From the NCBI RefSeq assembly GCF_014636475.1, contig NZ_BMEL01000001.1, positions 806,001 through 870,000 of the forward strand: a stretch of DNA of 64,000 nucleotides. The letters run 5' to 3'. Below, piece by piece: positions 7,239 to 16,072 of the stretch. Numbering within the stretch: position 1 is the first letter of the stretch; every line of letters begins with the position of its first letter. The stretch is from Halobacillus andaensis (GTDB taxonomy: Bacteria; Bacillota; Bacilli; Bacillales; Halobacillaceae). A program made the position numbers and the translations under genes. The notes under the pieces were generated by a model. The model was not told the DNA's origin and did no database searches. It saw only the letters and a list, made by a program, of their open reading frames with translations.

Positions 7239-10200
7239 TTACTCGAATTCAATCAGTAAGTCGCCGACATGAATCGCTTCATTGTTGTGAATATATATAT
7301 TTTTAATGACTCCATCAAAAGGAGCTTGCACAGTTGTTTCCATCTTCATCGCCTCTGTAATCATGAGGTGATCGCCTTTCTTCACTTCTTCCCCTTTTTC
7401 AGTGATTACTTTTATAACTGTCCCCGGCATACTAGCTCCGATGTGTTTCTCGTTTGTTTTATCTGCTTTTGGACGTTCCTCAACCGTAGAAGTGATATTT
7501 TTATCTTTAATAACTACTTCACGAGGCTGCCCATTCAGTTCAAAATAAACCGTCCGTGTACCATCTTTTTGAGCTTCACCAATGGACACGAGCTTAACAA
7601 TTAACGTTTTCCCTTGTTCAATCTCTACTTCAATCTCTTCTCCTAATCGCATCCCGTAAAAGAACGTCGGGGTATCAAGTACAGACATGTCGCCGAACTC
7701 TTCCGTGAATTTTTGATAATCCATAAAAACTTTAGGATACAACGCATGACTGATCATATCAAAGCTGGTCACTTGCCTTCCGAGCTTATGAAACAGTGTT
7801 TCTTGAAGATCTTTAAAGTCTACAGGATCTAAAAGTTCGCCGGGCCTTACATGAATAGGCTCTCTTCCCTTTAAAATAATACGTTGAAGTTCAGCTGGGA
7901 ACCCTTCATAAGGCTGCCCTAAATAACCTTGAAACAACTCAACGACACTGTCAGGAAAGGCTAATGAATCACCGCGATCATAAATATCATCTTCATTCAA
8001 ATCATTTTGCACCATAAATAATGCCATGTCGCCAACGACTTTAGAAGATGGTGTAACCTTTACAATGTCTCCAAACATATCGTTGACTCGGCGATACATA
8101 TGTTTCACTTCGTCCCAGCGATGTGAAAGTCCAACGGCTTTCGCCTGCTGCTGCAGGTTACTATATTGTCCACCAGGCATCTCATGATGATACACTTCTG
8201 TATGAGGTGCCATCATACCGCTTTCAAAGTCCGCATAATGTTTTCTTGTATCCTCCCAGTAGTGACCTAACTTTTCGAAAGAAGAAATATCCATGCGTGG
8301 CTTGCGACTTTTACCTTCCATGGCATAGTACAAGCTATTCGCACTCGGCTGGGAAGTCAGACCTGCCATGGAGCCCGTGGCTACGTCCACTACATCCACA
8401 CCCGCCTCAATGGCACGTGCATAAGTGAAAATTCCATTCCCGCTTGTATCGTGCGTATGAAGGTGAATCGGTATATCAATCGTTTCTTTCAAGGTTGAGA
8501 TCAATTGATAAGCTGCTTCTGGCTTTAACAGTCCCGCCATATCTTTAATCCCTAAAATATGAGCTCCTGATTGTTGCAATTCTTTGGCTACATTTTGATA
8601 ATACTTCAAATCATATTTCGGTCTTGTAGCATCCAAAATATCGCCTGTATAGCACATTGCCGCCTCTGCTACTTTATTGTTTTCCCGAACAGCATTAATG
8701 GTCAGTTTCATGCCTTCCACCCAATTTAAGCTGTCGAAAATTCTAAATACATCAATTCCAGCATTGGAGCTTTTTTCGACAAACTCTCGAATTAAGTTGT
8801 CAGGATAATTCTTATAACCAACAGCATTAGAAGCCCTTAGCAGCATTTGAAATAGAATATTTGGAGCTTTCTCCCTTAGCTTTAATAGTCTTTCCCAAGG
8901 GTCTTCATTCAAGAACCTATAGGATACATCAAAAGTAGCTCCTCCCCACATTTCCAAAGAGAATAAGTCAGGAGATAGACGTGCTGTTGGTTCTGTGATG
9001 GTCTGTAAGTCTTTCGTCCTTACCCGCGTAGCTAGTAAAGACTGGTGGGCATCCCTAAAGGTCGTGTCCGTAAGAAGCACATCGTTTTGTTGTTTAAGCC
9101 ATTCAGCTAACCCTTCAGGTCCCTGTTCATCTAATATTTGCTTCGTACCATCAGGTATTTTATTAGAATGCTTTACACTTGGAATACGAGGTGTAGGAAT
9201 CGTCGGTTTTTTGCGGCTTCCTTTACCTTCAAATCCATTAATGGTGCGATCAGCAATATAAGTTAACATTTTCGTTCCCCGGTCTTTTCGTTTTGGAAAA
9301 ACAAAAAGCTCAGGAGAGCGATCAATAAAGGTCGTATTGTATTCCCCAGATAAGAATTGGTTATGCTGAATCACGTTTTCTAAGAAAGGTATGTTCGTTT
9401 TAATCCCACGGATACGAAACTCTTTTAAGTTTCTCACCATTTTATGTGCAGACTGGTCAAAGCTTAGGGCCCACGTAGATAATTTCACCAATAATGAATC
9501 GTAGTATGGAGAAATGACAGCGCCCTGGAATCCATTTCCGGCATCCAGACGCACCCCGAAACCGCCCCCGCTGCGATAAGCCATGATCTTGCCTGTATCA
9601 GGCATAAAATTGTTTAACGGATCTTCTGTCGTAACACGCGATTGAATGGCAAAACCATGCGTTTGAATATCTTCTTGTTTTGGAATGGATATAGGCTTCG
9701 TATGTAAATTGTATCCTTCCGCAATCATAATTTGAGATTGAACGATGTCCACACCAGTAATCATTTCTGTAATCGTATGCTCAACTTGAACACGAGGGTT
9801 TACTTCGATGAAATAAAATTCATCCCCGGTTACTAAGAATTCAACTGTGCCAGCGTTCACATATTTAATATTATCCATTAGTTTTACAGCTGCATCACAA
9901 ATTTCTTCTCTTAAAGCATCGCTTAGAGATACGCTTGGTGCAACTTCAACCACTTTCTGGTGACGACGCTGTACAGAACAGTCTCTTTCAAATAGGTGAA
10001 TGACATTGCCATCAAAATCCCCTAAGATTTGTACTTCAATGTGTTTAGGTTCTTCAATTAATTTTTCTACGTACACATCATCACTGCCAAAAGCTGCTTT
10101 AGCTTCTGACCGGGCTCGGTCGTATCCATCTTGAAGGGCGTCTTCACTTCGAACAATACGCATCCCCCGGCCTCCGCCGCCCATGGCTGCTTTAATCATA

Positions 10201-10679
10201 ATTGGAAAGCCATGTTCTTTTCCAAATGTCCGGATTTCCTCTAATCCTACCGGACCGTCTGTTCCTGGAATAACTGGAATATCTGCTGCTATTGCTTGCT
10301 CTCTAGCCTTCACCTTATCGCCAAACATGTCTAAATGCTGACTTGTAGGACCAATAAATGTGATTCCTTCTTCTTCACACCTTCTAGCAAAATGGATATT
10401 CTCTGATAAGAATCCATACCCCGGGTGAATCGCATCGACATCGACACTTTTAGCAATTTCAATGATTCCTTCAATATCTAAATACGCATCAATCGGCTTT
10501 TTCCCTTCACCTACTAAATACGCTTCGTCAGCTTTATACCTATGGTAAGAACCTGTGTCCTCTTGAGAATAAACAGCTACAGTACGAATATTTAACTCAG
10601 TGCAAGCTCGAAATACACGGATCGCAATTTCACCACGATTGGCTACAAGAACTTTATTGATCTTTTTTAATTCTGCCAT
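7239..10679 (-). CDS. pycA: pyruvate carboxylase
   Basis: Makes oxaloacetate from pyruvate, bicarbonate and ATP to refill the TCA cycle. The 1146 residues contain all three expected parts. The biotin carboxylase domain (about 1-455) has the glycine-rich ATP loop MGGGGRGMR and the EVNPRVQVEHT catalytic segment. The carboxyltransferase domain (about 530-1000) starts at DTTFRDAHQSL and has metal-binding HLHTHD. The C-terminal biotinyl domain has the lysine motif EAMKMET. The length is close to B. subtilis PycA (about 1148). AAGGAGTG precedes the ATG. The start codon overlaps the 3' end of ftsW by 13 bases, so both are probably on one transcript. Confidence 0.98.
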   Translation of the reverse strand: MAELKKINKVLVANRGEIAIRVFRACTELNIRTVAVYSQEDTGSYHRYKADEAYLVGEGKKPIDAYLDIEGIIEIAKSVDVDAIHPGYGFLSENIHFARRCEEEGITFIGPTSQHLDMFGDKVKAREQAIAADIPVIPGTDGPVGLEEIRTFGKEHGFPIMIKAAMGGGGRGMRIVRSEDALQDGYDRARSEAKAAFGSDDVYVEKLIEEPKHIEVQILGDFDGNVIHLFERDCSVQRRHQKVVEVAPSVSLSDALREEICDAAVKLMDNIKYVNAGTVEFLVTGDEFYFIEVNPRVQVEHTITEMITGVDIVQSQIMIAEGYNLHTKPISIPKQEDIQTHGFAIQSRVTTEDPLNNFMPDTGKIMAYRSGGGFGVRLDAGNGFQGAVISPYYDSLLVKLSTWALSFDQSAHKMVRNLKEFRIRGIKTNIPFLENVIQHNQFLSGEYNTTFIDRSPELFVFPKRKDRGTKMLTYIADRTINGFEGKGSRKKPTIPTPRIPSVKHSNKIPDGTKQILDEQGPEGLAEWLKQQNDVLLTDTTFRDAHQSLLATRVRTKDLQTITEPTARLSPDLFSLEMWGGATFDVSYRFLNEDPWERLLKLREKAPNILFQMLLRASNAVGYKNYPDNLIREFVEKSSNAGIDVFRIFDSLNWVEGMKLTINAVRENNKVAEAAMCYTGDILDATRPKYDLKYYQNVAKELQQSGAHILGIKDMAGLLKPEAAYQLISTLKETIDIPIHLHTHDTSGNGIFTYARAIEAGVDVVDVATGSMAGLTSQPSANSLYYAMEGKSRKPRMDISSFEKLGHYWEDTRKHYADFESGMMAPHTEVYHHEMPGGQYSNLQQQAKAVGLSHRWDEVKHMYRRVNDMFGDIVKVTPSSKVVGDMALFMVQNDLNEDDIYDRGDSLAFPDSVVELFQGYLGQPYEGFPAELQRIILKGREPIHVRPGELLDPVDFKDLQETLFHKLGRQVTSFDMISHALYPKVFMDYQKFTEEFGDMSVLDTPTFFYGMRLGEEIEVEIEQGKTLIVKLVSIGEAQKDGTRTVYFELNGQPREVVIKDKNITSTVEERPKADKTNEKHIGASMPGTVIKVITEKGEEVKKGDHLMITEAMKMETTVQAPFDGVIKNIYIHNNEAIHVGDLLIEFE

Positions 10680-11857
10680 GATTTCACTCCTTGATTATTT
10701 GTACGATGAACAGGCTGTCTAATCGGTTCATACGTTTTTTGTTTCTCTGTTTCTTTTGCTTTTACACTTCTTGCTACATTATTTAATACACCTAATGAAA
10801 GCATCATGATAAGCAGCGAGGACCCACCATAGCTGACTAAAGGAAGCGGCACACCTGTAATTGGCAAGAGTCCACTCATAGCCCCCAGGTTAATGAAAGA
10901 CTGGATAGCGAACATCGAGGATATGCCCAGCGCCAATAAGGCTCCAAATGGATCTTTACACTTCCACGATATATATAACCCTCTTAAAATAATCAATGCA
11001 AGTAAACCTACCGTGATAATAACACCTAAGAATCCTAGTTCTTCAGCAATCACAGCCATTATAAAATCTGTGTGAGGTTCGGGTAAATAGCCTAACTTTT
11101 GGACACCTTGTCCAAGGCCTTCTCCCAGAAGTCCGCCAGTACCTATCGCTACATAAGACTGAATGAGATGGTAACCGTCGGCGTCCGGAGTGTTAAAAGG
11201 TTCATAAGCTCCTGTGAAGCGTTCAATCCTCTCATCCGTTATCATTTGTGTAGCAGCCAGAATGAGAACACTTCCGGTTACCGCACTTAAGATGAGGATG
11301 TGTTTCCATCTAATTCCTGAACTCATTATTACTACAGCAGCTATCATCCCTATTACGGCAGCTGACCCTATATCCGGTTGAAGAACGATTAACGAAAGCA
11401 GAAACCCAGTTACGATTAAAGGTGGCATGACCGCCTTCGTAAAATCCTCTATGTAACTTTGTTTCTTAGCATATACAGAAGCTAAGTAAATAATTAAGCC
11501 TAACTTGGCAAACTCTGATGGCTGAAAATTCATAAACCCGAGGTTATACCAGGATTGTGCGTTATTAACAGTGGTCCCAAAGAAAAACAATCCTCCTAAC
11601 GAAACTACCATTAACAACACTAATAATTTAGCCATCCTCTTTAAGTGCCGATAAGGAAAAATAGAGCCGAGCACCATAAGTATAATCCCAATGGAAACCC
11701 ATTGGAGCTGCTTAAATAAGTAATGGTTGCTATCCACGTTAAATCGTACCGGGCCATACACCATACTCGCGCTGTAGACCATTACAGTCCCAAACAGCAC
11801 TAATGCTATGGGGGCGAACAACAAAGTGAAGTCATAGGTTTTTAATCGCTGTATCAT
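10667..11857 (-). CDS. ftsW: FtsW, SEDS-family peptidoglycan glycosyltransferase
   Basis: A polytopic SEDS protein of 396 residues with about ten membrane helices. It polymerises lipid II into glycan strands at the division septum together with a class b PBP. Visible signatures include QPDIGSAAVI, the loop phrase EPHTDFIMAVIAEELGFLG and the C-terminal SYGGSSLL. The gene lies between ylaN and pycA, the same order as in B. subtilis, which favours FtsW over the paralogue RodA. The ribosome site is only moderate. The cytoplasmic tail contains many charged residues. Confidence 0.94.
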   Translation of the reverse strand: MIQRLKTYDFTLLFAPIALVLFGTVMVYSASMVYGPVRFNVDSNHYLFKQLQWVSIGIILMVLGSIFPYRHLKRMAKLLVLLMVVSLGGLFFFGTTVNNAQSWYNLGFMNFQPSEFAKLGLIIYLASVYAKKQSYIEDFTKAVMPPLIVTGFLLSLIVLQPDIGSAAVIGMIAAVVIMSSGIRWKHILILSAVTGSVLILAATQMITDERIERFTGAYEPFNTPDADGYHLIQSYVAIGTGGLLGEGLGQGVQKLGYLPEPHTDFIMAVIAEELGFLGVIITVGLLALIILRGLYISWKCKDPFGALLALGISSMFAIQSFINLGAMSGLLPITGVPLPLVSYGGSSLLIMMLSLGVLNNVARSVKAKETEKQKTYEPIRQPVHRTNNQGVKSWQN

Positions 11858-11976
11858 AATTATTCATCCCTACTAACATATTAAATTCTTGTTCCATCGT
11901 GCGATCTCCTTCTTTTTTTGTCACAATTTCTATTCTAGTTTAATAGATTTCTACTAAACCCTACACATTTTTGTAT

Positions 11977-12019
11977 AAAAAAACTCAAACCGCAACATAA
12001 AATGTCGCAATTTGAGTTT
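11977..12019 (-). terminator. terminator after ylaN
   Basis: A long imperfect stem (AAACTCAAA...TTTGAGTTT, 11981-12019) is followed on the minus strand by seven T residues. It lies between ylaN and ftsW, implying that ftsW-pycA has its own promoter. Confidence 0.85.
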
Positions 12020-12024
12020 GTCTG

Positions 12025-12306
12025 TCACGAATTTTGCGCTGCTTCATGCAAGACATTCAGTTGCTTTTCTAAATTATCTAAAATCGACTTGCCTTCTTCT
12101 TCACTGATTAGATCCAGTCGAACTGCGAAATGAATTTCGCGCGAAAGACCGAACATTTGTGTATCTAATACTTCTTCATATAATGGACATTGAGGCATAG
12201 TTAAGTTATCCATTTGAACTTTAATTAATCGCAATATTTTATCGGCGTCAGCTTTTAGAAGGGCATAGGCCTTTTCACGGTGATCCACAGCCACATCAGA
12301 CAACAT
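12025..12306 (-). CDS. ylaN: YlaN family protein (DUF1507)
   Basis: A 93-residue soluble, helical, acidic protein matching B. subtilis YlaN, which is essential under standard conditions and linked to iron homeostasis and Fur in recent work. Recognisable phrases are [15 protein letters not shown] and [19 protein letters not shown]. It lies next to ftsW as in B. subtilis. The ATG at 12306 has GGAGGGG upstream. The molecular activity cannot be read from the sequence. Confidence 0.9.
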   Translation of the reverse strand: MLSDVAVDHREKAYALLKADADKILRLIKVQMDNLTMPQCPLYEEVLDTQMFGLSREIHFAVRLDLISEEEGKSILDNLEKQLNVLHEAAQNS

Positions 12307-12390
12307 CAAGATCCCCTCCGTTTACATTCTATCTTTTATTAATAGTATCGTTTTGTGCAAAAAAATGCAACAACTGAATGGAGGAACACA

Positions 12391-13323
12391 TCAAAAGATA
12401 GACAAGTCGTAACGATTTGATAAAATCTCTAATAATTTTAACCCAACGACACTGTTTCCTTTTTCGTCCAAGGCCGGTCCATATACTGCAATTCCTCCGA
12501 AGCCGTTTAACGAAGCCATCACCCCGCCTGCAACTCCGCTTTTCGCGGGGAGACCGACTTTAATAGCGAAAGAACCAGAAGCGTCATACATGCCGCAGGT
12601 CACCATAAACGTTTTACAAATTCGGGCAAAGTGTTTAGGTATAATCTGGCGGTTGGAGTGCAGATCCCGCCCTTCGTTCGCAAATAAGGCTCCTATTCGT
12701 GAAAGCTGCTTTACATTAACATCGATTGAACACTGTTTAGTATATACATCTAACGTCTCCTCAATATCCCCTGAAACGACGTCATGCTGTTTTAAGTAAT
12801 ATAGAAGAGAGCGGTTTAAAAACGCAGACTCAAATTCTGAATTCGCCACCTCTTCATTAACTCCAATCGAATGGTCATCTGTCATATCATGAATAAAACT
12901 CAACAGTCGTCCCACTTTTTCATTAGCGTTTTCCCCGCGGATCATATTAGATACTGCTAATGCTCCTGCATTAATCATCGGGTTTAGTGGTTTAGAGGGC
13001 CGGTGCTGCTCTAAACGATAAATGGAATGAAAAGGATCACCGGATGGTTCCATACCGACTCTTGCAAATACGTATTCTTCTCCGTTGTCTATTAGTGCGA
13101 GCGCTAAGGAAATGACTTTTGATATGCTCTGTAATGTAAAACAACTGTCTGTGTTTCCCGCTTGAACACATTCCCCATCTAAGTAATGGATGGAAACAGC
13201 TAATTGGTGGGGATCGCGTGATGACAAGGCAGGTATATAATCGGCCACATGGCCATCTTCTGCATATTCTCTAACATTGTCTAACCAACTTTCTAAAGTA
13301 GGTCTTTCTATTTTATCTTTCAT
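12391..13323 (-). CDS. glsA: glutaminase
   Basis: Hydrolyses glutamine to glutamate and ammonia. The 310 residues belong to the serine-dependent glutaminase family. The catalytic SxxK motif is Ser66-Ile-Ser-Lys69 in FTLQSISKV. Further signatures are NPMINAGALAV and the glycine-rich end GLPAKSGVAGGVMASL. The position next to ylaN corresponds to B. subtilis glsA2 (ylaM). AAAAGGAG precedes the ATG. Glutamate made this way may help acid resistance or osmotic balance, but this is inference. Confidence 0.95.
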   Translation of the reverse strand: MKDKIERPTLESWLDNVREYAEDGHVADYIPALSSRDPHQLAVSIHYLDGECVQAGNTDSCFTLQSISKVISLALALIDNGEEYVFARVGMEPSGDPFHSIYRLEQHRPSKPLNPMINAGALAVSNMIRGENANEKVGRLLSFIHDMTDDHSIGVNEEVANSEFESAFLNRSLLYYLKQHDVVSGDIEETLDVYTKQCSIDVNVKQLSRIGALFANEGRDLHSNRQIIPKHFARICKTFMVTCGMYDASGSFAIKVGLPAKSGVAGGVMASLNGFGGIAVYGPALDEKGNSVVGLKLLEILSNRYDLSIF

Positions 13324-13410
13324 TTTTAAAAACTCCTTTTAATGAAATCGTCATCATTTTTTGCTATCCTTTGAATTGTACATATTTAATTTAGAAAGGT
13401 GGCTGTCCCT

Positions 13411-13905
13411 TTGATCGTTCAAATACAAGGAAACGTCAAATTCCCCATAACCTTAGATCCAACGGTCTGGATTTTCGATGATCGTAAACAAAGCTTTGAG
13501 GAGGTATTTCATCCAGAGAGCGTGGAACAAGACAACGAAGCTGAGGAAGAGTTAAAAAGAAAGTCTCAGCGTTTTGACCGTGAAGTGTATCAACAGAAGT
13601 TAAATCCTCCCGTTAACAAAAGCTTACACCGTAAAGAAAAAGAAAGAATATTAACTGAATCGTTTATGATGCCTATTAAGCCATTCATCCACACGAGCGA
13701 ACCAGATCCATCCGTTTCAAAAGCTGTTCTTATCACGGAAAATGGTGAACATACGCTTCAGGCTGACCGTTTTGCTGAGGGATTATTATTATTCTCAAAA
13801 GACGGCAAACCATTAAAAGAAGATGGTCCGGTTCACCTCTATTTCACTGATGAAGGGGATCAGCAAGAACCCATTAAAGGGATAAGGAAAATCATTTTCC
13901 AATAA
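13411..13905 (+). CDS. ylaL: YlaL-like conserved protein of unknown function
   Basis: A soluble protein of 164 residues with the conserved opening IVQIQGNVKFPITLDPTVWIFDDR and a charged middle region. By position, divergent from the glutaminase and before ylaJ, it corresponds to ylaL of B. subtilis. I favour a TTG start at 13411, seven bases after AAAGGTGG; the GTG at 13399 lies inside that ribosome site. Relatives are sometimes annotated as peptidyl-prolyl isomerases, but I see no motif that supports an activity. The gene ylaK (phoH) that follows in B. subtilis is absent here. Confidence 0.75.
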   Translation: MIVQIQGNVKFPITLDPTVWIFDDRKQSFEEVFHPESVEQDNEAEEELKRKSQRFDREVYQQKLNPPVNKSLHRKEKERILTESFMMPIKPFIHTSEPDPSVSKAVLITENGEHTLQADRFAEGLLLFSKDGKPLKEDGPVHLYFTDEGDQQEPIKGIRKIIFQ

Positions 13906-13997
13906 GCGATGATACTTTTTGATTCGTTGATAAATGATTCTTCCATCAACAAATTTGCTTAACAGAGCTTTCCAATAAAATATATTCCCCCTTAAAG

Positions 13998-14023
13998 AGA
14001 CAGCTGCTAAAGCTGTCTTTTTT
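13998..14023 (+). terminator. terminator after the ylaL-like gene
   Basis: The hairpin AGACAGCT/AGCTGTCT is followed by TTTTT. Confidence 0.85.
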
Positions 14024-14076
14024 GTATAAATGCACTAGAACTTCGCAAACTATACAAAAAGAAGCGAGGGTTTCCA

Positions 14077-14661
14077 ATGAAATTAGTTATACTCTTAGGA
14101 GGAATTCTTTTTCTTGCCGCTTGTCAGCAGCAAGGCGGAGATTCACTATTACAGGAAAAACCAAAAAATACAGATACTAAAATGCAGTATGTTACCAATT
14201 CTGACCCCGTTGAACCGGAAAAGAAAACGACTCAGGAAACAGCAAGACATTTGGCTAAGCTAGCCGTTGAAGTTCCTGATGTTCACGATGCAACTTCCGT
14301 AGTTGTAGGAAATTACGCTGTCGTAGGAATTGATGTCGATAAAGACCTTGATCGTTCACGGGTAGGCGTTATCAAATACTCAGTAGCTGAAGCCTTGAAA
14401 GATGATCCCGACGGCAGAAATGCGTTAATCGTCGCTGACGCTGACGGGGTAGAGCGTATAAGAGACTTAGGTGAAAAAATGTCGGAAGGTCATCCCGTGG
14501 AAGGGATCACTGATGAACTAAGCCAAATCATTGCCCGTTATTTACCGGAGGGCCCAATTAGAGAAGTTCCAACCGACGATGATCAAAGTAAAGAATCTGT
14601 TCCTGATGAAGATCAACAGGATATGGATGAGATCCAAAAAGAGCAATCCTCTGATCAATAA
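14077..14661 (+). CDS. ylaJ: YhcN/YlaJ-family sporulation-type lipoprotein
   Basis: A 194-residue lipoprotein with the signal peptide and lipobox LFLAAC (Cys16). The middle region (about 60-150) matches the YhcN/YlaJ fold: ETARHLAKLAVEVPDVHDATSVVVGNYAVVGIDVD, then a repeat-like second half. The C-terminal 30 residues are very acidic. YlaJ and YhcN are spore or forespore membrane lipoproteins in Bacillus, linked to germination. GAAGCGAGGG precedes the ATG. The role here is inferred from family membership. Confidence 0.85.
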   Translation: MKLVILLGGILFLAACQQQGGDSLLQEKPKNTDTKMQYVTNSDPVEPEKKTTQETARHLAKLAVEVPDVHDATSVVVGNYAVVGIDVDKDLDRSRVGVIKYSVAEALKDDPDGRNALIVADADGVERIRDLGEKMSEGHPVEGITDELSQIIARYLPEGPIREVPTDDDQSKESVPDEDQQDMDEIQKEQSSDQ

Positions 14662-14667
14662 GTGAAA

Positions 14668-14698
14668 AACAGCTAAATCCTTAAAGGATTTAGCTGTT
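14668..14698. terminator. bidirectional terminator between convergent genes
   Basis: The hairpin AACAGCTAAATCC/GGATTTAGCTGTT has a T-run on the minus strand (TTTTTCAC) and a weaker one on the plus strand. It overlaps the stop codon of the minus-strand gene at 14690. Confidence 0.8.
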
Positions 14699-14974
14699 AC
14701 TTTTTTCAATAATTTCTCGCTCTTTTTCAGTTAAATCATTATAGTATTGTACGCCAAATTGTGAACCTTCAGAAACCATTTTTGCGTTTTCGTTATCAGA
14801 TAACTCCGGTTGACCAGCTTCTTCAATCGGCATGTCGTCACCTTTACTGAAACGTCCTTGTAATGATTTTGCTTTATCAACCACTTGTTGTCGCTTTGAT
14901 TCATCCTTCATAAAATAAGCAGCTGCACCACCTGCTGCCGCTCCTATTGCTGAAATAATCCAACGCTTTCTCAC
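14690..14974 (-). CDS. small hypothetical protein with an N-terminal membrane anchor
   Basis: A 94-residue protein starting at a GTG (14974) behind AAAGGATG. One glycine/alanine-rich hydrophobic segment (about 6-20, IISAIGAAAGGAAAYFM) is followed by a charged tail with KDESKRQQVVDKAKSL, a pattern seen in YtxH-like small stress proteins. The C-terminal part (FGVQYYNDLTEKEREIIEK) looks conserved but I do not recognise it. It lies convergent to ylaJ and divergent from ylaI. Function unknown. Confidence 0.7.
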   Translation of the reverse strand: MRKRWIISAIGAAAGGAAAYFMKDESKRQQVVDKAKSLQGRFSKGDDMPIEEAGQPELSDNENAKMVSEGSQFGVQYYNDLTEKEREIIEKSNS

Positions 14975-15101
14975 ACTATCATCCTTTCTTTAACTACTTA
15001 TGATAAAGTGTTCCCCTAACCTATTTAATTAAAACCTGAAATGCGTCTTTCGGTTATTCATGATATGATATGGATAAGAACTATAGAAAGAGGTGATCCT
15101 C

Positions 15102-15305
15102 ATGCGTGTGAAATGTGTACTTTGTGATTCTATTGAGACGATCGACAGCTACTGCCTGCAGGCTAAACGACTTCGCAATCGCAAGATCACCACTTATATG
15201 TGTCCTTCCTGCCATGAGAGAATAAAAACAAATACTGAAAAACGGATTAATTCTGGTCAGTTTCAATTCCGCCGTGAAATAAAAAAAGAAAAACACTTAA
15301 ATTAA
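15102..15305 (+). CDS. ylaI: YlaI family zinc-ribbon protein
   Basis: A 67-residue basic protein with two CxxC knuckles (Cys5/Cys8 and Cys34/Cys37), a typical zinc ribbon, matching B. subtilis YlaI (DUF2197). The start at the ATG 15102 follows AGAGGTGATCC; an in-frame GTG nine bases earlier is part of the ribosome site. The role is unknown; the zinc ribbon suggests nucleic-acid or protein binding. Confidence 0.85.
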   Translation: MRVKCVLCDSIETIDSYCLQAKRLRNRKITTYMCPSCHERIKTNTEKRINSGQFQFRREIKKEKHLN

Positions 15306-15307
15306 AC

Positions 15308-15344
15308 GAAACCCCCAATACCATAGAGATGGATTGGGGGTTTC
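15308..15344. terminator. bidirectional terminator between ylaI and ylaH
   Basis: The stem GAAACCCCCAAT/ATTGGGGGTTTC lies between two convergent genes. Confidence 0.8.
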
Positions 15345-15725
15345 TTATGACTGTTGATCAGATTGACGAGCACCTCGTTCTTTATGTAGTCGTAACCTAT
15401 AGATCCCTAGAATTAGTGCGGCTACTACTAAGCTCTCAGCCACAGGTAAATTTAAGCCAAGTATTAATGTTAAAAAGAACGTACCGATGATGAGTACAGT
15501 ATAAACCACTATATTTTTTAATAGAGGAAGCTTTCTGGCAAAACCTAATTTAAATGTAATAACCGCTAACGTCACGGTCACAAGATACAATCCAAAAAAT
15601 GAACGAAAAAGTACAGCCACTTCTCCCTCGTCATTTAGATTAACTTCGCTCCCTAAACCGCTAAAAAACAAATCAGCAATCGGCCATAAATCCACTGGCA
15701 CTTCTAATGTTGACATATCTGTCAT
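15345..15725 (-). CDS. ylaH: YlaH-like membrane protein
   Basis: A 126-residue membrane protein with three hydrophobic segments after a short acidic head (SGLGSEVNLNDEG), matching the YlaH-like family. The ATG at 15725 follows AGGGGGG; upstream in-frame codons lack a ribosome site. In B. subtilis ylaG (typA/bipA) lies beside ylaH; it is missing here. Function unknown. Confidence 0.82.
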   Translation of the reverse strand: MTDMSTLEVPVDLWPIADLFFSGLGSEVNLNDEGEVAVLFRSFFGLYLVTVTLAVITFKLGFARKLPLLKNIVVYTVLIIGTFFLTLILGLNLPVAESLVVAALILGIYRLRLHKERGARQSDQQS

Positions 15726-15864
15726 GATGTCCCCCCTAACTTCGACAACTTTTCTTCTCACATCATACTAAATGTAACGTTTTTACGCCACCTTATAAAA
15801 ATGTCAACAATCGTTTTCATCTTACATGATTTCATTTATAATGAGCAATAGTAGGGGTGAAATC

Positions 15865-16038
15865 ATGAAAAATATTAATTTGAACTCAATATTGCTGGCT
15901 TTCTTCGTAATCCTGGCATTTATATCTGTTGGATTTGCACTTGGCCAGGAAGTTTTCTGGTTAGCTTTTCTATTCCTATTAGCAGGATTTGGTTTAATGG
16001 GATTCGGCATTTCTAAAAAGAAACGACAGGAAACCTAA
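15865..16038 (+). CDS. ylaF: YlaF family small membrane protein (DUF5325)
   Basis: A 57-residue protein made almost entirely of two hydrophobic helices joined by LGQEVFWLA and ending in a basic tail (SKKKRQET). It matches B. subtilis YlaF. The start at 15865 follows AGGGGTG; the longer frame from 15826 lacks a ribosome site. Function unknown. Confidence 0.78.
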   Translation: MKNINLNSILLAFFVILAFISVGFALGQEVFWLAFLFLLAGFGLMGFGISKKKRQET

Positions 16039-16072
16039 AAAAAACGCTGATTTCTATCAGCGTTTTTTTAGG
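16034..16072. terminator. bidirectional terminator between ylaF and suhB
   Basis: An 18-bp stem CCTAAAAAAAACGCTGAT with its complement. It overlaps the ylaF stop codon and serves both convergent genes. Confidence 0.9.

Noticed and set aside
8123-9261. Plus-strand frames opposite pycA
   Set aside because: Antisense shadows of pycA without start signals.
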